This document shows, piece by piece, positions 53,075 to 60,299 of a DNA stretch of 64,000 nucleotides. The DNA comes from Ferrimonas futtsuensis DSM 18154 (GTDB taxonomy: Bacteria; Pseudomonadota; Gammaproteobacteria; Enterobacterales; Shewanellaceae). The stretch spans positions 186,001 through 250,000 of the forward strand of contig NZ_AUGL01000006.1 in assembly GCF_000422645.1 (NCBI RefSeq). The letters run 5' to 3'. The first letter of the stretch is position 1; each line of letters opens with the position of its first letter. The translations under genes and the position numbers were made by a program. Under the pieces are notes generated by a model. It did not search any database. It saw nothing but the letters and a program-made list of their open reading frames with translations, and had not been told where the DNA came from.

Positions 53075-53914
53075 TTACAGGGTGCCGTGACAGGTATCAC
53101 ATTCCATGTGGGACATCACGGAAGCGGCGCCCATTGGGCTTTCACCCTTGGTGTGGCAGCCCAGACATGCGCTGGTCTCTTCGGTTTCACCTGGGAAGCC
53201 AGACAGGTCGGCACCTTCCAGTTCGGCGTTCAGAATTACGGCAATCTGATAGGCCATGGAAGCGGACAGCAGAGTACAGCGAGGTCCCTTGGCGGTAATT
53301 GGGATGCCAGCAGCGTCGGACCAACGGGTCAGAGAGGCGTGACACAGCAGGCTGTGGGCTTCGGTCTGAACGCCAACCTTCTCTTCAAAGGTAGCGGCAG
53401 TTTCGCCCATGGCGGTCAGGAAGGCTTCGTCGTTGAATGGCAGAGGAGTCTGCTCATAGAAAGCGGAAACCATAGACAGGGTCTTAGGACCTACCTTCTT
53501 ACCTTCGCTGTCGGTGCTGATCTTCACCCACTTGTAGAACATGCCGGCAGCGTTGTTGTTACCACACACGGTACCCTGGCCGAAGATACCGCCGGAGCCG
53601 TATACGGACAGTGCAGTTGGGATGGCAGCCCACTTGGCCTGATCTGGGCCTTCTACGTTGGCCAGAGCGGTTACCAGTGCGTGGAACACCTGGTACATAC
53701 AACCCTTATCTTTAACATCACCAGCGTAGGCGATCTTGGCCACTTCCATGGGGTCCAGCTTCACATACTGCAGGTTGTTGAAGTCGGCTGGGGTGGGAAC
53801 CCAAGTCTCGTCAGCGGCGTTAGCAAAAGAAGGTACCAGGGTCGCGCCAGCGGCTACGGTGGTGATACCAATAATGTTTTTCAGTGCGTTTCTACGGTCC
53901 ATACTCATCATCAT
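53075..53914 (-). CDS. Tat-exported diheme protein, split-Soret/C-GCAxxG-like
   Basis: 279 aa. Tat motif MDRRNALKNIIG and cleavage near SFANA-ADE. The middle has CMYQVFHALVTALAN, then GGIFGQGTVCGNNNAAG and further Cys, recalling the redox-active C_GCAxxG_C_C family. The C-terminus carries two heme motifs, CLGCH and, at the very end, CDTCH. Split-Soret cytochromes have a similar layout with C-terminal hemes. It is thus a periplasmic heme protein of unknown substrate, in an operon with the lipoprotein. Confidence 0.75.
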   Translation of the reverse strand: MMMSMDRRNALKNIIGITTVAAGATLVPSFANAADETWVPTPADFNNLQYVKLDPMEVAKIAYAGDVKDKGCMYQVFHALVTALANVEGPDQAKWAAIPTALSVYGSGGIFGQGTVCGNNNAAGMFYKWVKISTDSEGKKVGPKTLSMVSAFYEQTPLPFNDEAFLTAMGETAATFEEKVGVQTEAHSLLCHASLTRWSDAAGIPITAKGPRCTLLSASMAYQIAVILNAELEGADLSGFPGETEETSACLGCHTKGESPMGAASVMSHMECDTCHGTL

Positions 53915-54333
53915 TACCTCTTGGTAGGTTTCAGTTGTGTGGCCCTCTTTAGTGGCCTCGGTATCAACTTTAGAAATCTACGCCCCTTGATAATGTGAGC
54001 CGGCTCCCGGTAATCTAGGCACTTAAGAACAAACTAATATTTCGACTGCCAAAACTTAAGCCCCCATTCGAACAACATGGAACACCAGCGTTCGCGCCAC
54101 ATGCAAATTAATACACTGCTTATTAGTGGTAATTGGCGATTACCTCCTGAGGAATAAGAGTAATGGATGTGACATCGATCACAGGCAGTCATGATTCACC
54201 TTGTTGACCGCGCTAACAGTTTGGAACCAAATCACCAGTGAGCGGAATAGAAAGGGAGTCTGATCACGGTCCTTGTTAAACTTGGTACCTACAATGACTT
54301 AAGCAATTGTTTAAATAGATATAGATATCCCCT
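53915..54333. other. Divergent control region between the diheme operon and the ToxR-like operon
   Basis: 419 bases, no gene. Contents: a perfect CRP-type site at 54168-54183 and scattered A/T tracts. Candidate -10 TACAAT at 54291-54296 for the rightward genes has no fitting -35. Confidence 0.5.
54168..54183. promoter_or_regulatory. CRP-type binding site
   Basis: TGTGA-CATCGA-TCACA, a perfect CRP consensus with six-base spacer. It is about 150 bases from the ToxR-like gene start and about 255 bases from the diheme gene start. CRP governs anaerobic respiration genes in Shewanella, so it may act on either operon. Confidence 0.7.
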
Positions 54334-55092
54334 ATGGATTTAGGACAGTACAGATTCATTCCAGATCAGGGTTGCCTGCAACATCTGGAGTCTGGCGAAA
54401 CCAAGCTGCTGACTCGCAGCGAGCTGCTGGTGTTGACTCAGTTGATTGGAAGCCCTGGGGTGACCCTCAGCAAGCATCAGCTCAGCTGCGGTGACAGCGA
54501 CGCTCCCCTGATCAGCGAGTCCGCTGTGGTCAAGGCGATCTTCACCATAAGACACACCCTGGGCGAACCCGCGGCCAGCAGCATCCACACTGTACCCAAA
54601 GAGGGCTATCAGTTTGTCCCCATGGGCCAGCGCGAATCCGCCCCCGTCAAATCGGAAGGAAAACGCCTGACTCCCAAGGTTGTGCGGAGCATGCAGATAC
54701 TCAGCGTGGTCGCCGTTTTGCTGGTGTCCATTCCCCTGCTCTACCAGACGCTGAGCCATCATTATCAGACGCCGCCACTGTCTACCTCTGTCCAGGAGGT
54801 GCATAACGACTTTGGCCAGGTGATTCAGGTTGAGATTGTCACGAGTTCTCAATCCAATATCGGTGCCATGCAGAAGTACGCGGATTTACTGACCAACCAG
54901 TTTTCCGGTTGCGTCTACTCTCCCTGGAAAAAAGTAAAACTGGCCCTCTCCCATGATCAGCAGATGCTCAATATCACCATGTTTGGTGCGGGCAAGAGTC
55001 ATGACATTAGAAACATGAAGATCAGTGACTTTCGGGCAACGCCTGAGTTCATTAATCCCAGTTGGCTAAAGCAGGTATCAATTTGTGAATAA
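54334..55092 (+). CDS. ToxR/CadC-like membrane transcriptional regulator
   Basis: 252 aa. An N-terminal OmpR-type winged helix (about 3-95) includes LLTRSELLVLTQLIGSPGVTLSKHQL and AVVKAIFTIRHTLGEPAASSIHTVPKEGYQFVP. One membrane helix spans about 117-139 and a periplasmic C-terminal domain with two Cys follows (CVYSPW... SICE). It acts at the membrane without a kinase. The next gene overlaps it by eight bases and encodes a FidL-like partner. Confidence 0.88.
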   Translation: MDLGQYRFIPDQGCLQHLESGETKLLTRSELLVLTQLIGSPGVTLSKHQLSCGDSDAPLISESAVVKAIFTIRHTLGEPAASSIHTVPKEGYQFVPMGQRESAPVKSEGKRLTPKVVRSMQILSVVAVLLVSIPLLYQTLSHHYQTPPLSTSVQEVHNDFGQVIQVEIVTSSQSNIGAMQKYADLLTNQFSGCVYSPWKKVKLALSHDQQMLNITMFGAGKSHDIRNMKISDFRATPEFINPSWLKQVSICE

Positions 55093-55600
55093 ATCCCATT
55101 TCAGACTGATCAATCTGTTCGTACTGCTGCTGCTTGTCGCCGTACTGGTGTCCAATAAACTGGGGACGGGAATGAGCGCCGATTTGACTCTGAACTGCAG
55201 AAACGAACTCTACGATCGCACCGCCAATGAGGACGCCAAGCACTATCTGATTGCGGATTTTGTCCTGAAGGATGATCAGGCCAGTATCAGCTATCGTTAC
55301 TTTGACCGGGATGGTGATGCCAACTCATTGATCTCAATGAGTGGTCATATTATCGATGGTTCTGCCAAGGACAACATCTTTGAAATGGCCATCGATGAGG
55401 TGAAAACCGAGTATTATCAGCCCGACGCCGAACCGGTGCCTCATATGCAGTACCTGAACTCATTTGCCAAGAGTAACCTGGCCAATGTTGGGGCTCACAA
55501 CCTGACACTGAGATTACTGGAACGACACGACGACGAGGGCTACGCCGCAGTCTTCTTTCAACCCTCTAACGCCGTATGCGGTTGTCGGATAGTCGACTGA
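55085..55600 (+). CDS. FidL-like membrane protein
   Basis: 171 aa with one N-terminal helix (about 7-25), then a periplasmic beta-rich domain (LTLNCRNELYDR... HYLIADFVLKDDQASISYRYFD). FidL-like proteins pair with ToxR-like regulators (MarT-FidL in Salmonella, ToxR-ToxS in Vibrio) and stabilise or inhibit them. Overlap with the upstream gene indicates coupled translation. Ligand unknown. Confidence 0.82.
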   Translation: MNKSHFRLINLFVLLLLVAVLVSNKLGTGMSADLTLNCRNELYDRTANEDAKHYLIADFVLKDDQASISYRYFDRDGDANSLISMSGHIIDGSAKDNIFEMAIDEVKTEYYQPDAEPVPHMQYLNSFAKSNLANVGAHNLTLRLLERHDDEGYAAVFFQPSNAVCGCRIVD

Positions 55601-55796
55601 TCTACTTCAGGGTGGGTATAAGTAAAATAAACAACAACATCAAAGCGAACGAAAAAAGGTACAGGCAAAAAAACTGCAAAGCGTTCATCGTGAGCCTCCT
55701 TGCCAAAACAATGATGAGGGCCGTGTCTCACGGCCGGCCCATAAGTATAGACCAAAGTCTAAAATCGCAAGTCTGTCACACTCATCTGACCGAAAG

Positions 55797-55821
55797 CGGC
55801 CACTGTTCAGTGGCCGTTTTT
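55797..55821 (+). terminator. Terminator of the ToxR-like/FidL-like operon
   Basis: CGGCCACT/AGTGGCCG stem (55797-55804 with 55809-55816), GTTC loop, five T. The rest of 55601-55890 holds no credible gene. Confidence 0.82.
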
Positions 55822-55929
55822 CTGCCCATCACACTGCACTTGATCCTGGCTCGGTCCACCTGCAGTCCGAACTCCCACCAAAGTTCAGACACAAAAAAGC
55901 GACCCGATAGGTAGCCGTTTATCTGTATA

Positions 55930-56012
55930 TGGAGGCGCGTCCCGGAGTCGAGGGGGTGGGCAAAGATACGGTCCACGGATTTGCAATCCCCTTCGCCTTA
56001 GCGAGCCCAATA
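55930..56012 (-). pseudogene. Degenerate tRNA-Cys copy 1
   Basis: Shares the 3' acceptor strand, T-loop core TCGACT and the anticodon-loop segment ATTGCAAATCC with tRNA-Cys. The 5' acceptor/D-arm half is replaced, and 18 bases substitute for five between T stem and anticodon stem. Cloverleaf pairing fails. It keeps the true gene's GCGCGTCCC acceptor sequence, unlike copy 2. It is followed by a decayed terminator. Confidence 0.75.
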
Positions 56013-56014
56013 CC

Positions 56015-56042
56015 AAAAAAGCGGCAACCCTGAGGTTACCGC
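56015..56042 (-). terminator. Terminator after degenerate copy 2
   Basis: Minus strand GCGGTAACC/GGTTGCCGC stem, TCAG loop, then six U (56020-56015). Confidence 0.8.
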
Positions 56043-56056
56043 TTTCTCGTTCAATA

Positions 56057-56139
56057 TGGAGGCGAGCCCCGGAGTCGAGGGGGTGGGCAAAGATACGGTC
56101 CACGGATTTGCAATCCCCTTCGCCTTAGCGAGCCCAATA
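56057..56139 (-). pseudogene. Degenerate tRNA-Cys copy 2
   Basis: Nearly identical to copy 1 (the same 18-base substitution and replaced 5' half) except around the acceptor (GCGAGCCCC for GCGCGTCCC). It can fold into three small hairpins (TCGC-TAAG-GCGA, GGATT/AATCC and CCCC...GGGG) but not a cloverleaf. Confidence 0.75.
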
Positions 56140-56141
56140 CG

Positions 56142-56169
56142 AAAAAAGCGGCAACCCTGAGGTTACCGC
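56142..56169 (-). terminator. Terminator of tRNA-Cys
   Basis: Same 9-bp hairpin as at 56015, followed by six U (56147-56142), 15 bases after the tRNA 3' end. Confidence 0.85.
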
Positions 56170-56183
56170 TTTCTCGTTCAATA

Positions 56184-56257
56184 TGGAGGCGCGTCCCGGA
56201 GTCGAACCGAGGTCCACGGATTTGCAATCCGCTGCATAGCCACTCTGCCAACGCGCC
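56184..56257 (-). tRNA. tRNA-Cys(GCA)
   Basis: 74 nt with CCA. Acceptor GGCGCGT/ACGCGCC, anticodon GCA (complement of 56223-56225) in loop TTGCAAA, T arm CTCGG/CCGGG-type with TTCGACT. Close to E. coli tRNA-Cys. Confidence 0.97.
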
Positions 56258-56285
56258 AAATTCGACCTGTCGTCGAACGCAGCGC

Positions 56286-56314
56286 ATTAAATCAAAACCG
56301 GCCCCGAGGTTCAA
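56286..56314 (-). promoter_or_regulatory. Promoter of tRNA-Cys
   Basis: Minus strand TTGAAC, 17 bases, TTTAAT (five of six), then a GC-rich GCGCTGCG discriminator typical of stringently controlled stable-RNA promoters. Confidence 0.65.
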
Positions 56315-56404
56315 GGCAATTAGGGAAATTTAGGACAATAAATTTGAACTCAGACAGATATGCGCCATTATTCAACTATATATGACTAATCTGCGGTCAA
56401 CATT

Positions 56405-57280
56405 ATGAACGTCGTCGCCATGGGCGGAGGGCACGGCCTGAGCCGGGTTTTGCAAGCACTCTCCCCCTACCCCTTGAATCTGTCCGCCATCATCGCCACT
56501 ACCGACAATGGCGGTTCAACCGGGCGCCTGAGACAGAGTTTCGGTGGCATCGCCTTTGGAGACATCAGGAACTGCCTCAGCAGCCTGGTGGGCGCAGATC
56601 ATCTGGGCAGGCTCCTGCTGGATTACAGATTCGACGACCAATCCGATCTGAACGGGCACAACCTGGGCAATCTGATGCTGCAGGCGCTGGACAGCCTCTG
56701 CGTGCGCCCCAGTGATGCGGTCGAACTGTTGTGCCGGCTGCTGGAGGTCCCCCATGCCCTGATTCCCATGTCAGAGCTGCCCACTCAGTTGAAGGCCGGC
56801 TATCGGGACGGCAGCACCAGATTGGGCGAAGTGGAGATTGATGCCGCCTCCACCCTGCCCGCTGAGCTCACACTTCACCCCAAAGTATTGGCCTGCGACG
56901 AAGCGGTAGCCCAGCTTGAGCAAGCCGACCTGGTGGTGATTGGACCCGGCAGCATCATTACCAGCCTGGCACCACCTCTATTGGTGGCGGATATACAGCA
57001 GACATTGACGAAACGCCAGGTTCCTGTGGTGATGATCGCAAACCTGGCACCGGAGTCCGGTGCCGTGGGAGAGCGCTCGCCAAAGCAACAGAAGGAGCTG
57101 TTGCAGACACTGACCGGCATCAAGGTGGACCTGTTGCTGTGCAACGGAGAGTCAGCTGACCCGGACAGTCACACCCAATATCACCCTCTGGCGCCCATGG
57201 ACTCGCCGTATCACAGCCCGGTGCTGCTTGGCCAAGCCCTGTATGAGATCATTCAGGCTGAATCCAGGCCGTCCAGGTAA
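56405..57280 (+). CDS. yvcK: YvcK-family (UPF0052/CofD-like) protein
   Basis: 291 aa. MGGGHGLSRVLQAL (nucleotide-binding), TTDNGGSTGRLR, DIRNCL and GPGSIITSLAPPLLV are the YvcK/CofD signatures. The family binds UDP-sugars and affects gluconeogenic growth and cell-wall shape in Bacillus. The 3' end overlaps the convergent Hpt gene by 28 bases. In Vibrio a gene of this family is, as I recall, beside luxOU, matching this neighbourhood. Confidence 0.93.
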   Translation: MNVVAMGGGHGLSRVLQALSPYPLNLSAIIATTDNGGSTGRLRQSFGGIAFGDIRNCLSSLVGADHLGRLLLDYRFDDQSDLNGHNLGNLMLQALDSLCVRPSDAVELLCRLLEVPHALIPMSELPTQLKAGYRDGSTRLGEVEIDAASTLPAELTLHPKVLACDEAVAQLEQADLVVIGPGSIITSLAPPLLVADIQQTLTKRQVPVVMIANLAPESGAVGERSPKQQKELLQTLTGIKVDLLLCNGESADPDSHTQYHPLAPMDSPYHSPVLLGQALYEIIQAESRPSR

Positions 57281-57597
57281 CCCTGGTACCGGTTGCGGGT
57301 CTCAACCAGGCAGGCCACCAGTTCAGGCAACTGCTCCTTGACCAGGTCATCCCCCCCTTTTGCGCGGAGCTCGATGGCAGCAGCCAGTTCGGCCAAGGCC
57401 TCTGCACCGAAGGTCAGGGCCGACCCTTTTATGCTGTGGGCCAACTCCTGATACTGATACAACAGACAGGCTTCCTCGACCTGGGTCTTGCGGTATCCCA
57501 TCTCATCAATAAACACTGTTATCAGCTCCCCCAGCAGATCCTCGCCAGCATCGCAGGCCAGGTTTCGTATGGAGTTTTCATTAAGAATCACTGCCAT
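57253..57597 (-). CDS. luxU: Hpt phosphotransfer protein, LuxU-like
   Basis: 114 aa from ATG at 57597 (GGAG five bases upstream; the frame extends to 57636). The phosphohistidine motif is LAHSIKGSALTFGAEAL, His near 54. Length equals LuxU of Vibrio harveyi (114 aa) and the FGA-L helix pattern is shared. LuxU relays phosphate from hybrid kinases to LuxO; the LuxO-like activator lies 1.2 kb away, with a glycosyltransferase gene between. Confidence 0.78.
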   Translation of the reverse strand: MAVILNENSIRNLACDAGEDLLGELITVFIDEMGYRKTQVEEACLLYQYQELAHSIKGSALTFGAEALAELAAAIELRAKGGDDLVKEQLPELVACLVETRNRYQGYLDGLDSA

Positions 57598-57640
57598 CAT
57601 CGCTCCTTGTTTCGGCAATTTCTGCTCCTGAACCACAGTT

Positions 57641-57656
57641 TGGCATCATCGATGCA
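57641..57656 (+). promoter_or_regulatory. Candidate sigma-54 promoter of the glycosyltransferase gene
   Basis: TGGCA at the -24 element and TGCA at the -12 element, with 12 bases from the GG to the GC, as required. It sits 42 bases before the ATG at 57698. An adjacent gene encodes a sigma-54 activator. Confidence 0.55.
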
Positions 57657-57697
57657 AGAATTTTCGCTGTCGTTCCACTCTTGCAGGACAATGGCCT

Positions 57698-58756
57698 ATG
57701 CTCCCAACCATCAAACTGGTCCTGGATGGCCGAAATTACGGCGGTATCGAGGCACATGTCTGCCAGCTCTACCACAGGTTGACACTGTCGGGTCGTAAGG
57801 TTGAAGTGCTCCTTATCTCATCCTACCCAGAGTCTAGTTTCATTTTGCAACTCAAGATGCAAAAAGTTGCTTTTGTTGAACTAATTGGCTCCAGTTACCA
57901 GAAGCTCTCCCAACTGAAGCACCACCACCGCCATGGCATACTCCATGCCCATGGCTACAAGGCATCGATACTGTGCCGCTTGGCGACCCTGGGAAGCGGC
58001 CGCCCCTGTGTCACCACCTTCCACAACGGCGATCCGGGTAAGGGCAAACTGGCCTTCTATCTGTGGATGGACCAACTCACATCGCCCCTAAGCCTTAATT
58101 TGGCGGTCTCTCGAGCCATTCAGGCCAGAGTGGGCGACAATTGCCGGCTGATCCGAAACTGGGTCAGTCAGCCGACCGCCCTTAAATCCGGATTTGGCCG
58201 CCCTTTCTCTCTGGGCTTTGCCGGACGTCTCTGTGCCGATAAGGGGTTTGATCGTTATGTTGCCCTCGCTCGTTCCCTGCCTCAGTATCACTGGCACAGT
58301 TTCGGCGATGGCGAATTGGCTCACCTTGTCGAAGGCGGTGGCGTCATTCATCATGGCCAGGTCAACGACCTGCCCCGACGACTGGTGGACCTGGACGCCC
58401 TGGTGCTGCCCTCCAGGTACGAAGGACTGCCAATGGTGGCGCTGGAAGCCATGGCGTGCGGCGTTCCGGTGATAGCGTTCGATGTGGGCGACTTGTCTCA
58501 GTTGGTGGACAACCAGGTGGGCAGACTGGTCGATGCCGGCGATATGAAAGCCATGGCACAGTCCATCACTGAGATGGCAGCACAGCCGTTGCCCCGACTG
58601 CGCACATTGAGTGCCAACGCCAGGACTCGCATCGCCCGCCACTGGAGTGGCCGCAGCAGCCTGGCCCTGTGTCTGAGGCTCTATCGTCAGTGTGGGGCGG
58701 ACACCGGCAAAATAACGGACGCACCCAGGTCAACCATCAGAGATAAGCAGGCCTGA
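57698..58756 (+). CDS. Glycosyltransferase family 4 protein
   Basis: 352 aa GT-B enzyme. The N-terminal acceptor half begins MLPTIKLVLDGRNYGGIEAHVCQLYHRLTLSGRKV; the GT1 domain (about 165-340) has FAGRLCADKGFDRYVAL and the donor motif LPSRYEGLPMVALEAMACGVPVIA (E-x7-E). It adds a sugar from a nucleotide donor during polysaccharide synthesis. It lies within the LuxU/LuxO-like neighbourhood beside syp-like genes. It ends one base before the convergent regulator. Confidence 0.92.
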   Translation: MLPTIKLVLDGRNYGGIEAHVCQLYHRLTLSGRKVEVLLISSYPESSFILQLKMQKVAFVELIGSSYQKLSQLKHHHRHGILHAHGYKASILCRLATLGSGRPCVTTFHNGDPGKGKLAFYLWMDQLTSPLSLNLAVSRAIQARVGDNCRLIRNWVSQPTALKSGFGRPFSLGFAGRLCADKGFDRYVALARSLPQYHWHSFGDGELAHLVEGGGVIHHGQVNDLPRRLVDLDALVLPSRYEGLPMVALEAMACGVPVIAFDVGDLSQLVDNQVGRLVDAGDMKAMAQSITEMAAQPLPRLRTLSANARTRIARHWSGRSSLALCLRLYRQCGADTGKITDAPRSTIRDKQA

Positions 58757-60184
58757 CTATGCCTGCTGCCACACCTGCATCTTGCGATAGATGGTGGAGG
58801 GGCTCACCTCCAACAGGTTTGCCGCCTGAGTGATGTTGCCGTTACACCGCTCGATGGCCTCCTCGATGGCCTGGCGTTCAATGTCCGCCAGTGACTGGGG
58901 CTCGGGCACCGCAGCGGCAACATCCGGGGTATCTGTCGTGCCAGCCTGCTGATTGGGACGGGCCCACTGAAATTGGGCGGCCCCTTCTGCGCCATCGTCA
59001 CAGGCAATCCGGTTAAGCGGTGGCGGCAGATCTTCGCTGGCCACCTTACCGCCCGGGTGCATCACCGCCAACTGACGCATCAGATTCTGCAACTGCCGGA
59101 CATTACCTGGCCAGCCAAATTTGCTCATGATCCACTCCGCCTGCCGACTGAAGCCAACGAAGCGTTTGCCCTCTTCGGCGCCATAGCTTTGCAGGAAGCG
59201 TTTTGCCAGCAACAGAATATCGTCGCCACGCTGTCTCAATGGGGGCAGGTGGATGGGTAAAACGTGGAGGCGGTAGTAAAGGTCCTCACGGAAACGGCCC
59301 TCCTCCACCTCTTTCCAGGGATCGCGGTTGCTGGCGCAGACGATGCGCACATCCACCTTGATGCGTTCATCGCTGCCGACAGGCTGAATGGTGGCGGTTT
59401 GCAGGAACCGCAGCAGTTTTGCCTGAAGATCCAACTCCATCTCGCAGATCTCATCCAGGAACAGGGTGCCACCGTTCGCGGCCATCACTGCCCCCTGGCG
59501 CTCTTTCTGAGCGCCGGTAAAGGCCCCTTTCACATGCCCGAACAGCTCACTCTCTACCAACTCCTTTGGTATGGCCGCACAGTTCAGGGGAATAAAAGGA
59601 CTCTCCCGACGTGCCGACTCCTGGTGCAATGCCTCGGCACACAACTCCTTGCCCGTCCCACTTTCGCCCAGTACAAACACCGTGGCCCGGCTGCGGGCAC
59701 TGCGCTCTATCATCTGATAAACCGCCTGCATCGAGGTGCTGGCCCCCACGAACTGATGGAAGCTGGCTCTGGCCTGGCGGTTTTCCAGCTGGTCAACCAG
59801 GCGGTTGAGGGCGTAGTAATTCAGGGCGTTGTGCACAGTAACCTGCAGGCGCCGAGCTTCCACCGGTTTGGTAACAAAGTCATAGGCGCCGAGTCGCATC
59901 GCTTCCACGGCGGTTTCAACGGAGCTGTTGGCGGTGATCACGATCACCGGAACCGTACAACCACTGTTGTGCAGCATCCTGAGCAGGTCGATACCGTCCT
60001 GGTCGGGAAGGTGAAGATCGAGAAGGACCAGAGAGGGTAACTGCTTGACCAGGCTCTCTTTGGCCTGGGCGAAGGTGGTGACATGTTCCACCCGGACACT
60101 GCTCTCTTTCAGATAGGCTTGGTACACCCGAGCCAGAGACTCGGTGTCTTCAATCAGCAATACACGATGTTGCAAATCCGCCAT
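58757..60184 (-). CDS. luxO: Sigma-54-dependent response regulator, LuxO/SypG-like
   Basis: 475 aa from ATG at 60184 (GGAG upstream; frame to 60232). Receiver (about 5-120) with LVLLDLHLPDQDG (phospho-Asp near 51). AAA+ domain with Walker A GESGTGKE, the sigma-54 contact loop GAFTGA and GGTLFLDEICEM. C-terminal Fis-type helix-turn-helix ends NITQAANLLEVSPSTIYRKM. It is very close in wording to LuxO. LuxO controls quorum sensing, SypG controls biofilm polysaccharide; the syp-like genes upstream argue for a SypG-type role. Symbol tentative. Confidence 0.82.
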   Translation of the reverse strand: MADLQHRVLLIEDTESLARVYQAYLKESSVRVEHVTTFAQAKESLVKQLPSLVLLDLHLPDQDGIDLLRMLHNSGCTVPVIVITANSSVETAVEAMRLGAYDFVTKPVEARRLQVTVHNALNYYALNRLVDQLENRQARASFHQFVGASTSMQAVYQMIERSARSRATVFVLGESGTGKELCAEALHQESARRESPFIPLNCAAIPKELVESELFGHVKGAFTGAQKERQGAVMAANGGTLFLDEICEMELDLQAKLLRFLQTATIQPVGSDERIKVDVRIVCASNRDPWKEVEEGRFREDLYYRLHVLPIHLPPLRQRGDDILLLAKRFLQSYGAEEGKRFVGFSRQAEWIMSKFGWPGNVRQLQNLMRQLAVMHPGGKVASEDLPPPLNRIACDDGAEGAAQFQWARPNQQAGTTDTPDVAAAVPEPQSLADIERQAIEEAIERCNGNITQAANLLEVSPSTIYRKMQVWQQA

Positions 60185-60299
60185 GGCAAAGCTCCCTCTA
60201 TGCCTACACAGATAAAATTGTAGGTGACTCAAGGACGCTTTTACTAGGAAGTGACTAAAAAATATTGATTAATTTACCTCCGCGAGGTTCAACAAGGAC

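Larger units (their letters stand above)
55893..56259 (-). repeat. Three-unit 127-bp tandem array of tRNA-Cys and tRNA-Cys-like units
   Basis: The TGGA (CCA end) of three tRNA-Cys-like segments starts at 55930, 56057 and 56184, an exact 127-bp period. Each unit contains the tRNA-like part plus the terminator hairpin. Only the unit at 56184 is an intact tRNA. Confidence 0.85.

Noticed and set aside
55576..55914. A 112-aa open frame on the plus strand after the FidL-like gene
   Set aside because: It runs through the terminator at 55797 and into the tRNA-like repeat region; composition is not protein-like and there is no ribosome-binding site.
57640..57697. A Qrr small RNA driven by the sigma-54 promoter near the LuxO-like gene
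   Set aside because: The conserved Qrr core and a terminator are absent; the coding start of the glycosyltransferase follows at 57698.
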